From contig JANTQA010000015.1 in the NCBI GenBank assembly GCA_027625915.1, positions 4,617,001-4,681,000 on the forward strand: 64,000 nt of DNA. Reading direction: 5' to 3'. The notes below the pieces were generated by a model. It saw only the letters and a list, made by a program, of their open reading frames with translations. It was not told the DNA's origin and searched no databases. This DNA is from Anaeramoeba flamelloides (Eukaryota; Metamonada; Anaeramoebidae). Below, in pieces: positions 40,850-54,000 of this stretch. The position numbers were made by a program, and so were the translations under genes. Position 1 is the stretch's first letter. Each line of letters begins with the position of its first letter.

Positions 40850-41370
40850 TTATCATTAACAAAGTTAAAATATTTCAAAGAATCACAACAATTTAATTTC
40901 ATTCAAATTGGATTTAATTTTGATTTTTGTAAAATATGAAAATCATTTTTTCATTTTATAGTTTTTTGTTTGCATTTTATTTTTGAATTACCAACCTTTT
41001 TCATTTGATCAAAATTTTTTTCGAATGATCGATATTAGGTTAAAGTTGAGTTCTTTTATATAGAAAAACTCAAATAAAATTAATTGATAGTATCTAATCT
41101 TTTGATCTATCAATAATTATTATAAATAGAAATTTAATAATGTTTTGTTTAGTTTTACACTTTCTAAAATTTTTAACATCCACGATAATTTATTAGTATT
41201 GATAATTATTGATTTTTAATTTTTTCAGTATTGTAATTTATAAACATTTGTTAATATTCTAATAAGTAAAGGAATCTAAATTGGCATTTCTGATATATTT
41301 GATTAATTAAGATATTTTTTTGAAAAATTGAATATTGGGTGTGTTAAAAATTTTGGATTGAAGTTTAGAT
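40850..41370. mobile_element. MITE family B, copy 4 (reverse orientation)
   Basis: Read on the other strand it follows 27800-28344. 'aataaaattaattgatagta' followed by TCTAATC is the reverse complement of the core, and the end at 41338-41366 reads 'gtgtgttaaaaattttggat' then TGAAGTTTA. Confidence 0.65.
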
Positions 41371-44189
41371 ACATTTTTCAATTGTATGGAATCGATGTGT
41401 ATTTCTAATTTATATATTAATATCATTTCTTGAATTTAATGTATTAATATTTTAATGAAAAAAAAAAAAAAATTGAAAATAATATGGTAATGATTTCAGT
41501 GTTTTTATTTTGAAGGAAAAATCACCAAAAATGTTAAAAAAAAAAAAAGTAAAAAATATTAATTAAATAAGGATTAGTTCAACCATAGATGGTGTTATAA
41601 AAAAAGTGTGTTGTAATTAGGTGCAAATGATATTAGTGATCCATTTATTAATATGGCTCTAGAAAATCTAAAATAAATATTATTGAACAATAAATTATTA
41701 GATTTTTTACTATTGATAACTACAAAAAAATGTTTATTTGAAAATTTTTTTTGAAATTATTTTATTTAAATATGAAATTAGAAATCAAAATAATAGTATT
41801 CACGTATTTAATCATTAATATTTAGAACTTTCAAAAGTAACTATTTTTTTAATTATTTAATTTCAAAGATTAACTCAATAATCATCTACATAAAAACCCT
41901 AAGACTGGTTATTTTTGATTGCTTTTGATAAAGCTACTTGTAACATCAATATATTTTCGTAGATTTCCGAAATAATTTGTCAAAATCTTTTAGTTAATTA
42001 TTCACTTTTTTTGAAATAAATTAATTTTTTTTGATACCAATCAACATTTTGAGAAAAAGTTAAGTAAGATATTTTGTAGATTTGGAGTCAAATATTGATA
42101 ACTCAACCTTTGAATTTGTATTAAAATGTCGAGATTTTTCTTAAATTGTTGGATTTTTTGCCATTACAAATATCTTTTTTAATTCTTCGAATCAAGAATT
42201 TTTAGCACTTTACTAACAGAATTTTTAAAAGAGAAATTTAAATTTTGTTGCACTAATAGTATTTACATTCAATAATTACTAAATTTAATTTTAGGTTACT
42301 TGTTGGTAGGTTATAATCTATTTAATACAGTTTATTTCACTTTATATGTAAAACTTTGAAATAAGATTAAGGTACAATAAAATTCCTAATTAATACTCAA
42401 TTTTTTCTAATAATTTTTGATCAGTTTATTATTGTCGAATCCCAATTTGTGCACTCAAATTAATAATTTTCTTTGTGCCTTAAATTTAGCTGAATTTTGT
42501 GTTTTGAATTGATACTGGATGTATAAATTATTAATATATCATATTTCTTCTTTTCGATTGTACAATTTTAATAGGAATGATTGTCTGCAAATTATTAATA
42601 TTACTAATCTTTGGGAAAGAAATTATTTTCAAATTGAATCAATTTATTAAACGGGTTTTGGAAATTTATTCTAGATTGAATTCTTATTTTAGTTAACTTT
42701 ATCTATTTATTTGTATTTTTAATAATTAAAACTTTTTCTTTTAATCTTTGAAGCAATACATTTTCTTTTTAATGTGTATCTAATATTTGAAAAAAAAAAT
42801 CGAAAACACATTTATAAATTTTTTCTGGTGAAAAAATAAAAAAGAACATTTGAAAATAAAATCTAAGATATATTACTTATAAATAAAACAAACCTAATTA
42901 AAGAAGAAAAAATCGATTTAAATATTATAAAAAAAATTCTTTTGAATAAAAAAAGTTTGTAATTGTGATTTATAGTTGTTTATACAAAAGTTCATATTTC
43001 TTGTTCTGATAAATGATATAAATTTTCATACGTATTACAATCCCTTCTCAGGATGGATTGTTATTTTTGTTATTTGGATATTTCTCATAAATGATAAGAA
43101 CACATTAACATAGTAAAGAAATCAATTTTTTGAAAAAAGGGAAAATTGTATTCACAAATTTAACGACTCAGTGATTCAACTCTAATTCACTTTTGTTCTT
43201 GGAATCAACAATGTAATGAATGATATTTTGATTCAGATATTTGTTATAATTTGTATATAAAAACTTATTGTTGTGAATTTTCTTTGGTTAAAATTAATTA
43301 AAAAATAAAAATAATGACTTTTCTAAGAAAGAAATTATATATATATATAATAAACAGTCAACAAATAAAAAAAAATTTTTTTGAATCAAGCTCTATTTTA
43401 TATTATTTTTTATTTGAACTTTTGCAAAACAATAATTTCAACAAAAAAATTTAATCAAATATACGTCTTGGGTATTGTTTCATTTCTAAACCAATTCCCA
43501 ATTATTTTTTAAAATAATGATCTTTTTTATAAAATTGAGTTGAGGAATAAATAGTTAAAACAAGAATTCATTCCCTTATTATTACAAGTACTTACTGTAG
43601 AAATTAATTCATATAAAATACTTTTTATTAAGTGAAATATTTAAAAGATTACATTACAATTTATTTTTTTGTTGATAGTGAAAATAAAAGATATTATTTT
43701 TATAAATTTTAAGAATAGAAAAATAAATGGTTTTTATTTTTTAAAGTTTAAAAGATCAAACCCCTTAACAAAATTTGAAAACTCCCAAAATCAAAAATAG
43801 GCAAAAAAAATTCAATTTATTTTTTTTTTTATTATTTAAGGGCGGGGTTATTGATTCCCATTATTTACCCGAATTCCTAAATTTTTATTTAGGAATTTAA
43901 TTAAAGAATCAAAAATAAGCATATTACACACTAATGCCTCCAAGAAGTTTGAATCTTTTTTTATAATAATATTAGAAATATTATTATTAGTTAATATATT
44001 CGATATATAAAAAATTCAATTTATTACATTTTCACATTTATTATTAAAATACATTAAGAAATAAGGATTGTAATCTGATAAAGAGAGAATTTTGAACCAA
44101 ATAAAATAAAAAAATATAAAACTTAATAATCGTAATCAGTGTATTCAAAATAAAGAAAACAGTGGAACAAAAAAATTTTAATGTTAAAT

Positions 44190-44500
44190 TTGTTGATAAT
44201 TCACCAAGAATTATTGATTTATCAAAGGATAAGATACCATCAACTAATTGTATGTGATTTTTCAATTTAACTAAACTCAAATTTAACTTCTATCAATCAG
44301 TCAAATAAAATTCCTAGATCAAATGAAACAGATTACGTAACTGAAAAAAGGAAACAAAAACAAAACAAAAAAGATAAAAAATGAAATAGTTTGTAAAACC
44401 AAAATTATTTTTAAATTTGATGTAAACTGGGGTATTGCTATTCTTTCAACTCTTATAACTGTTTCCAAATTTTTGGAATTTAATTGATTAGATTTCTTGT
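44190..44500. mobile_element. MITE family B, copy 5 (partial), just 3' of the FAF1-like gene
   Basis: It shares 'ataccatcaactaattgtat' with copy 1 and the later block to 'ccaaatttttggaatttaat'. The left part is missing or decayed. Confidence 0.6.
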
Positions 44501-44636
44501 GATTGATTGGATGATGAAATAATCATGATTTTTTGTTAAACGATAGAATACTGTTGTGTGTGCATATATTATATTTATCGATTAATTTAATAAGGGAAAG
44601 AATAAAAAAATAAATCAAAAATAAAAGTTGCATTAA

Positions 44637-47600
44637 TTAATCCTCTAATTCTCTAATTAAAAGCATTGTTTGGTTGATACCCTGTTCTTTAAGTGTTTTT
44701 TTCATTAATTTGGAATCTTTTCTCAAGTATTCTATCATTGGTGAACGACAAACAAGTTTCAATTTGGAAATATCTGGGAATTTGTATTGCACGAATTTAA
44801 ATAAATCTATGACTTGATCTGAATTAAGGAATTTTCGTAAAATTTTTTCGCCTTGAGAACTTCTAAATAGAACTTGTATCGTATTTTCTCCTGTGGGTTC
44901 TTTTTCAAATTGTTTGATTCTTAATGTCTTAATTCTTTCGGATTTTTCCAATTTCAAGGCTTTTTTGAATTTTTCTTCATCAATTTGTTCTCTTACTAAT
45001 TGTAAAATTCTTTCTCTTTCTGTGTCCTTGAGCAAAGATTTTTGATATTCCATATCTTGCTTTTGCTTAATTAAAACAGAACTTGTTCTCCTCGGCAATC
45101 TTTGCTTGGGCACAAATGTTGTGCCTGGATTATACTCTGTTCTTAAATCAAGTAATTTATTAAAAACCTCCGTTGGCATGGGTACAGTTTTTGTGTATCT
45201 GTAAATCAAGGTGCTATTAAATCCATTTGAAAAAACTCCTAAATATGGAAAGCCCTCTTTAATGTCCAGCAAATCCTCCAAATCCTCCAAGTCTTCTTCG
45301 TATTCAATCTCGTCAATAGTTCCGGCCCAGAAGGTAAAATGTTCCTGAATACAAATTCTAATTGAACGATCACATAAAATATCTTTAACAAATCGTTCGC
45401 ATGGCTCCCCGGCATCAGCTTCATGGAAATACACTAATTTTATTTTTTGAGAAGATCTATTTCGTTTAAACCAACTTTTAAAGGATAATGGTGAAAATTC
45501 TGCATGATCTGTCCCAAATTCTTCTTCAAATTGTTCCAAATATCCCTTTTCTCCCAAAGAGGGGGGTGCTACTTCAATCAATTCCCTTAAAGTTATGGTT
45601 TCATCACCAAATTGTATTTTTTTTGTTTCTTTTTTTATTCGGATCTTACTACTGCTTATTTTTTGAGTTGGGATTTTAGTTAAAGCAGATTTTTTTTTTG
45701 AAATTTCGTCTTCTTGCCATAATTGCTGTTGAATTTCCATCGCAATCTCATTATCAGTTCGGAATAATCCAGATTTTTTAAAAGTTTGAGATTTTTTTGA
45801 GATCAATTCCAATTTGTGAAACGCCCCTAATTCGTAAACAGAGATTGGTAGCTTTACAAAAGAATGAATAAATGTAAAGATTAATTTAAAGGTATAATAT
45901 AATATTTAATATTTTTAAAAATAAAATATTTGTAATTAAATGTTCTAGGGAAAGTTCAGATTTTTATGAAATCATAAAAAGTTTTAATAATCTGTAAAAT
46001 TCACAATTTCATTTTCAAGATATGAAGAATTTATTGGCATAATTGGAAAATTTAAAAAGTTAACTGACTTAGTTTTGATTTAATATTTCAGTATGAAAGA
46101 GATTTCAAAACTTCAATTTATTTATTTAAAAATTTTTCGTTTTTTTTTCAATTATTATAAAGTTATTTCTGGAATAATGAAAATGATAAAAAAAAATTAT
46201 CTTGGTTATTAAAAAAGAAATATAACCAATATTGAATCAATTAAAGATACTAAACTAAATTTCATAATAAATGGCCCACCTTACATTTGAATAATGAATT
46301 GCTTTTGTATTGTTTTGAAGTTTTTCCTCTCACAATGAAAAGTTTACAAATAAATCATTTTTTCTCTTTTTTATTTTTTCAACAGTGTTTTGTTAAAATG
46401 GAAAATGAAAATGAAAAATTTGAAAGAAGTAACAGATGAATTAATGAAAAATTTGGTTTCAAATATGAAAAAGAGATTAGATTTAGTTATTCAAATGGAA
46501 GGAGAATCGATAAATGGGTTTTTTTTACTTTTTTAAATTTTCTATTTTACATGTAATGCTTCTTTCAAAATAAATATCCCAATTTTTTTTTAACAGTTTT
46601 TTTTATTTTTTTTTTCTTTTATTTTTAGACAAAAAATAAATATCTCTTGAGTATAGTATAGAATATTAAAATCTAAATTTTTATATTATAATAGATAACT
46701 TTAATTATTAAAAATATTTTTATTTAAAATTTGATTTTTAATGGGCCAATTATTATGAAAGATAGTTTACATATCAATAAAAATTATAATAACCGAAAAA
46801 ATGAATTATTTTTTTTTTTTAAAAAATTATTAAAAGAGTAAAAAAGGTTTGTAAAAATGGATCGATAAAACAGCCAACAAACATAAACATAACGGTTTTC
46901 AGAACTGAACATTTTTGATCTTTTTTAAACCCTATTTAGGAAGTTTTTCAAAAATGTTTTTATTAAGGGTCGAGTTACTAACTGTGGATTTGCTCCATAC
47001 TCAAGGGGTGAGTTAGCCATCTAAAAAGGATTTTATGAAATTCTACTTCTTTTAATTGTTAAAATTCAAATAATAATAAATAAAATTTGCAAGGATCCAA
47101 TTGGCAAAAAATTCAATCATTAAAAAAAAATTCATGGGATCTCTCAATTTAACAAAAAAAATTCAAATGTAGAAAATTAAATTTAATAATTCTGATGGAT
47201 TCACAGGATCTCAATGGTAAAAAATCCAAATTTTAGATCAAAAAAAAACTTGTTTGGCTATCAATAATAAAAAATTAAATCAACAAACAAAAAAAAAATA
47301 CAGGATCTTAATTGAAAAATTCAACAAAATAAAAATATTTACAATATATCAAGTTCTAAATTTCAGAGGATCTTCATTAGGAAAAAAATTCAATTTATAA
47401 AAAAGTCCAAAAAGAATATCAATTTCAAAAATCAACAAAAAAAATTAAAAGGATCGTCATTGCTAAAAAATTAAAATTGAAAAAAAAGTTACAAACATTC
47501 TCAATTCAAAAAAATTTAAATTTTATAAAAAAAAATCTAGTTGTTTGTTTTTTTTTAAATTTCCAAAGGGTTAAATTTCTTCAATTTGAAACAAATTGTT

Positions 47601-48385
47601 TTCTTGAAGTAGAAAATCAATTTAATTCGATTTAATCTATTTTATGGTTATTTTATTTCTCTCTATATTTTACAGAGTAAGTTATTTTGTAACATTCTTT
47701 CGAGAAAAAATAACTCATTTGTGAATAGTCAAAAAATAAAAAAAAAATTTTCATAATCTAAAAATAGAGCCAAAGAGAGACACTCTGAAATAAACACATT
47801 TTTTTCAAAATTATAATTCTAAACCATTTAAATTAGGAAATTGGGTGTTTATCTTTGGCGCTGTTTTCTAAAAATATCCCCAATTTCTGGTTGTTGATTT
47901 TTCGAGATATTTTATGTATTCAATCATAACTCACATTTTGGTGAGTTTTTGATTTGGAATTAAACCTCAGAAAAATTAAAAAATTTTTTTTCAACAAAAT
48001 GACGCGATACTTGAAAAAATAATTTTTTTATTTTGGGAGATATATAAAAATTTCATATGTTGATGTTTTTTAATCTTAAACAAACCACATAACACCTGTT
48101 TCCTTTCAAACCTTATCCAAAAAAGAATTTGAAATAAAAAATCAAAAAAAATTTTTTCATGATTGTAAAAATTATTCAAAAATGATAATAAAAAAAAAAA
48201 ATCGATTATCAACTTACTGTGTCATCAAATGATTTACCAACAAAACTCATATCACACACAGAAAGTTTTGCAATTGGCTCAAGTCTTCTTTTTACATCAC
48301 TAAAGCATTGATTTTCTTTAAAAGTTAGTTCAAATATTTTTGAACCAAAAGTAATTGTTAATCGAATTGATTTTCTGAGTGACAT
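44637..48385 (-). CDS. FAF1-like UBL-UAS-UBX domain protein (p97/Cdc48 adaptor)
   Basis: Two exons on the minus strand: 48218-48385 and 44637-45851, joined in phase 0, giving 460 residues. The intron is 2.4 kb. The join completes a ubiquitin-like domain (residues about 5-72: ITFGSKIFELTFKENQCFSD across to LPISVYELGAFHKLELI). Residues about 163-285 form a thioredoxin-fold UAS domain (FKSWFKRN, KLVYFHEADAG, FTFWAGTIDEI, FPYLGVF). Next is a charged helix with the family signature QDMEYQKSLLKDTERER (about 314-375), then a C-terminal UBX domain (about 381-460). This order is that of FAF1, which recruits p97/Cdc48 to ubiquitinated substrates. No N-terminal UBA domain is seen. The UBX S3/S4 loop reads LVCRSPM where the family usually has a TSFPR motif, so p97 binding may be altered. 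An upstream exon is possible, because the frame stays open before this ATG to an AG. Confidence 0.82.
46253..46767. mobile_element. MITE family F, long copy 2, in the FAF1-like intron
   Basis: 515 bases with TA flanks (46251-46252, 46768-46769). Ends and interior are nearly identical to 7051-7561, with a handful of substitutions and small homopolymer length changes. This is the closest pair of repeats in the window. Confidence 0.85.
46890..47970. repeat. Large dispersed repeat G, copy 2, in the FAF1-like intron
   Basis: About 46960-47070 and 47570-47950 match 6830-6960 and 7730-8100. Between them lies an AT-rich stretch with a loosely repeated AGGATCT...AAAAAATTCAA motif (47090-47520) that is only partly preserved in copy 1. 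Confidence 0.55.
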
Positions 48386-48949
48386 TAGATCAAACAAGTA
48401 AAATCTGAAAAAGATAAAAAATGATTAAATTATCTTTTTTACAATTGGGCCTCTTTGAATTCTCAAATCTGATCAAATCTCAGTTTGTCTCTTATCATGA
48501 CCAGAATCTAAAAGTAATTTTTTTATTAGTAATATTTTCGCACACATTTCACCCTGAATTAACCAACCATATTTTTATAAAAAGTATTACTGTTAATTTG
48601 AAAATAAAAAGATCAAAATTTGCATTCAGCTTTCCAAAAAAACACACCTTTGAATGTAAAATAAATCACCAAAATCCCCCAATTCTAAAAAGGCAAATAA
48701 ATAATTTTAACTTGGTTTTAAAAATCAAAAAGTTGAAAATTTATATGATTTATACAATCTTTTTTTGGAAATATGAATGAAAATTTTATTCCATTTATTT
48801 TAAAACAAATAGTATCAATAACCTTGGTACAAAAAAGTTTTTCTCGTCCTTAAATATTTTGGGTTTTATGATTTCCTCTGGATGAAATAAATCTGATAAA
48901 GGAATTATTTTTTTGATTTTTTATCGACGCAATACAACTTTTTTGTGTA
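48386..48949. promoter_or_regulatory. Head-to-head promoter region, FAF1-like / importin-5
   Basis: Only 564 bases separate the two start codons, which point away from each other, so this segment probably carries a shared or back-to-back promoter. No repeat element lies in it, unlike every longer spacer here. The open frame at 48421-48780 shows no coding signature. No specific site is recognisable. Confidence 0.55.
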
Positions 48950-50971
48950 ATGAGTGGGGTTACAAATGAAAAATTTGCAGAAATCTTAACAACACTATTG
49001 TCACCGAATAACGAACTTCGAAATAAAGCAGAAGAAAGTTATTATGCACTTTTACAAAATTCGATCGGTGATGTGGTTCAATTGCATTTAGAAATCTTCA
49101 CTTTTGATGACGAATCTATTTCAACTTTATCGATGGTTTTGTTACGTAAACTTTTTCTTTCAAATTCAATACCACACAGTGTAGGTAATGAGAAAAACAA
49201 CGACAACCTTAACAACAACAGTAATAGTAATTATCAAACGAATGGTCTTCAAGAACTTCTCAAAAATCAAAACGATGTTTACGAATTAGAGCTTTATTTA
49301 AGCAATTTAATCTTGGATCAAAAGAAAAGCCAAACAAGCAAATATCTTTTAAGAAGAATCTGTGACGTCTTAATTTCTCTCATGGTCATTAGCGATCAAT
49401 TAGATATGGATTTTCTGAAAAGCTTCATCCAAAGTTTGGTAGAGGAAGAAAACTCTTCTTTGGAAATCTGCTTATACTTTGCCAAAGAACTTTTCTTTTA
49501 TTTGTCTGATCGCCTTATTGGGTTTGACTTGGATCTCTTTAACCAAATGTTTGTTCATACGTTAAATGACAAACAGCCAGCAAGGATCCAAATTTGTTCC
49601 TTACAGACCTTGTCCTATTTTTTAATTTTGTTAAAAAACGAAAAGCAAATGGATCAATTGTTCCAATTAATAAGCAATATTTTGAAACTAATAAAAGATT
49701 TGATTGAAAAAGAGAATTATGAAGAAACAATTATCTGTATTCAAGAGCTAAACGAAATTGTCCTTGACTCTCCGATCTTTTTTAAAAAGCATTCGGTGAT
49801 GATTATTGAATACTTTCTTCAAATTATTTCTCAAAAGCAAGAAAATAGGCTCTTGATCAACCATTGCTCACAGCTGTTAATTAATTTTGTTCAAAATTTC
49901 CCTAATTTGTTGAATGAAATTGAAGGTCTTCTTGAGCAATTAATAGATATATCTTTTCAATTTTTTTTAAATTCAAACTTAAATGTTGATTCAGATTATT
50001 GGAAAAATGGTGAGGTAATCGAGATCTTTTCTTTTTCTATTTCTTTTTCTTCTTCTTTTTTTGTTTCCTTTAAAAAATTTCAAATTAGCTCGTATCTCAG
50101 AGAACTTAATAAGTTGTTTATTTCCTGATTTTATTTTTAACATAACAAAGGATTGATCAACTGAGTACTTTTAAGGGGCTTGTAATCTAAAAAAAATCTT
50201 CAAGAAAATTTTATTTTGTAAAATCGAATATTATCTTAAAACAGAATTAAATTTCTTGGTAAAATTTTTAAATAACTTTAAAATTTTAATGACTTAAACA
50301 ATCCTTCTTAAAAAAATACAATAAATCTTTTTTAATCGTTTGAATAAGTCACTTTTTTTGGTTAACCAAAAGGATTATATCAAAAAAAGAAAAAAAATCT
50401 TTATTTTAATATTCCGAGGCAGCAAAAACTTTTTATTTAATATAATTAAGATTGAAATCGCAATAAACATGGTAAAAACTTTTAATAATATAAGAAATAA
50501 AATGAATTTAATAGTTTTCTTTTTCAGAAAAATGGAAAAAAAAAATTGATCTCACAAAAAAAATATTCTTTTTTGGGTTTCTTAGTCTATCAGAATTTTT
50601 TGACACTTGGCATATACAAAAATTTGTAAGTAGAGACTCACCAATAACATATTTTAGAATTTTGCCTTGTTGTTGTAGAGGACTGATCCCTTAACTGTCT
50701 TTTTAATTTATATTTCTGTTGAATTCCAGTTTTGAAATATATATATATATATATATATATTGAAATGGTTTAATAAAGAAAGAGCCAAATTAATTTTACA
50801 ATTTTTGTTTTTAATTGATATGTGTCGATCTTTTAATTATATTTATACATTGTGATGAAACTCAATCTTTGAGAAATCGAGAATAATTTTTTTTTTTTCC
50901 TTTATTAATAAAAAAAATGAAATTATTGAGACAAATTCGTTAAAAAATGAAAAAATATTCAACATATAGTA

Positions 50972-51002
<31 letters not shown>

Positions 51003-54000
51003 TTGTTTAATTCAAAGTGGCCCAACATTTTTTCAAAAAAAACAAATTTATTTGGAAAAAAAAAAAAAAAAAGATAAAAAAATATATATATAAGGTATTT
51101 ACAAAAAGTGGGGCATTTTTTTTTACATTTCATAAAAAATCATCTTTGTTAGTGGGTTTATTTATTAATTGAAAATACCAAATTAAGTTTAATATTAATA
51201 CCGATTGAATCAATTACACATGTATTTATTCGAAAATATGTTGGTTGAAATATTTCCAAAAAACGAAAAATCAAAATAGCACTTTTTTCGGAAAAAGTAA
51301 TGTACATCCAATTTCAATAAAAACTGGAAATATGAAAAGGGTACAAATGATTTTTTAAATAACCAAATGCAGTTATATATTTTCAAATCTATTTTAAATT
51401 TTGTTGAAGATTAAACAAGTTATGAAAACAATTTTTTCTATTGAAAAGAAATTAATAAACACCAATTTTCACACCCTAAAAAAATATCAGATAAAATCGA
51501 GATAAGAAATTTTAATCTCTTTTATTTTATATAGAGTAGTGAAAAAAATACCGGACATGAAAAAAATCCCGGACAAGATTTTTAATTGTGAATATTAGTA
51601 AAATTTTTGTCTAATTTCAATGAAATCCTTATTATAAATAACCAATTTTTTTATGAGATTAGTAATAAACCTACCTAAAGTCCACCAAAGTAAGGTGTCT
51701 CTAGAATACTCGAGTAATTGCTTGATAGCCATATGTTGATCAACTTTTTTTTGAAAAATAATCCAGTTTTATTGAGGTTTACTAGAGTTTGGAAAATGAT
51801 AATTTTTCTTCTTGTTTTTTTGATTGATTGAATGGTGTTTTGAACAAGTGTGATTTCATTAATCATCATTCTAATAAGTGGGGGAGTTATAATTGAAAAA
51901 GTTCGATTCTTAAAAAAAGGAATTTGATTGTAAATAAATGAAATTACACAATAATTTTACTAATATTCACAATTAAAAATCTTGTCCGGGATTTTTTTCA
52001 TGTCCGGTATTTTTTTCCCTACTATAATACGATACTAAGAGAACAAATTGAATTATTAAAAAGAATCAATAAATGGTAGTTAATGATTTTGTATATTTAA
52101 ATACTTTTTTGAAGATTGAATTTAATAAATATATTTTAAAATAAGTTTACCCCGACATCTTGGAAATAGCTTATTTATTTAAAAATTAATTAGTATTATT
52201 TTTAAAATAATAAAATTTTCATTCACAAATTTATTGTAATCAACAACCAAAATTAACTTTTAAAAAAAAAAAACTATTTTTTAATAGGAACTCGAGTATA
52301 CATCAGAAATAGATATAGGAGAAGAAATGTTTAAAAGGTTATCTCAATTCGTCAACGGGGAAGAATTTTTATTAATCATATTTGAAATTATTCCAAATTT
52401 ATTCTTATCAAAAGATCCACAAAAAATATTTTCCGCTTTAAGGTGTATTTCATCAATTAGTGAAGGGTGCAAGGAATTGATTGAAAATGAAATTAAAGAT
52501 ATTTTAGAAATGATTCTTCAAATGTTTAATACAAATGAATTAAGAATAAAATATGAATGTTGTAGAACTATTGGTTTTCTAAGTTTGGACTTTGCAGAAT
52601 TGATAAATGAATATTATTCAGAGGAAGTGTTTGAATTAATTATCAATGTGGCGGAAGAAAATGACCCTTTTATTAAAATACAAGGGTTGGAAACTTTAAC
52701 AAATTTTATTGAATATGCAGATCCTGAATTAATTGTTCCTTATTTAGATAAATTAATTAAAATGCTATTTGGTTTTTTAGTTATTGAGAATGTTACTTTA
52801 CAAGAAAATGTAATAACAGCTTTAGCTGGAATATCTATGTGCGTAAATAATGAGATATCAAAATTTTATGATCAACTAGTTCCTCATCTTAAAGATTTTT
52901 TATCAAATATTTCCGGTAAGTAATTATATTTTTTTCTGATTTTTGTTTAGTTATATGTAAGATGCCGTTTACTATTTTAAACAAATTTTAATTGAAATAT
53001 TCATTTGAATTGTTATTGAATTAAAATAGAATTTGTTAGAATGTGTTATGTCTCTTTTTCTGTGTATTTTTTATTAAAATTATGTTTATTTTTTTTATTT
53101 TAAAAAAGTGTTTTTTAATATAAATGAAAATTTAGTATTTACTTTAAAAAAAAATTGAATAATGATTGGACTAGATCAATATATTCCCAAAATAATTTTT
53201 TTTTTTTGTTGATTAATATTCCTGATACAAAGTGTTTTTTTTTTGTTTTTTTTTTATATCTTACGCCATTACTTTGATTCAAACAAGAAGTTTGTTTTTC
53301 ATGGCTAAATGTTTTATTTCAAATTTGTTTTGTTAATCAACAAAAAGATCCAATTTTTAGAATGAATCAAAGCATAATTTTTACTATTTTTATTTTCATT
53401 CTTCTCAAAGAAAACCTGTGTAATTGTGATTCCAACAATTTTTTTTTTTTATTTTAATTTCCTTATTTTATAATTCTTAATTTGGATTTTAATATAACAG
53501 TATATAAGCTATTTCCAAAACAATTGGGTATTTTTTTAAAAAATATATCTTTATTAGACTTAATTCTAATATTATTTTCAAAATATCTAAAAATGTTATT
53601 TATCATTAATTGATCGTTAATAATAATTCAAGTTGTTTATTTGCAAGACATTACTTTTCTAAAAAAAGATATTAAAGTTTCTGATCTCAATTTTTATTGA
53701 TATTTTTTGGGTGTATGAATTGGTGGTTATTTTTTTCTTTTATTGTTGATTACATAATACATTTTTATCATAAAAATTTTTTTACAAATAGAATTTCTCA
53801 GAGAAGGAAAAACTCATAATAACATTTTATTGTTTAAAAAATCCTTTGTCTCCCTTTTCTATATTGTCAATTTTTTTATTAAATTTTATCGTTACTGGTT
53901 TTCTCCAAAAAAAAATATGTAATTTTTTTTGATTTTTTTGGAAATATTTTAATCAACATATTTTGAAATACAAACTTTATGTGCTAATTCAATCAGTATT

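Larger units (their letters stand above)
39703..44636. other. Intergenic region between convergent genes, with family B copies
   Basis: 4.9 kb of AT-rich DNA where two genes converge, so it should contain both 3' UTRs. It holds two family B copies (about 40850-41370 reversed, about 44190-44500) and a half-copy of family A at about 42436-42525 (TTTGTGCCTTAAATTTAGCTG...). No RNA gene or coding frame that I can support. Confidence 0.55.

Noticed and set aside
48421-48780. 119-residue plus-strand frame between FAF1-like and importin-5
   Set aside because: Low-complexity composition, stop soon after, no homology signal; it sits in the promoter interval.
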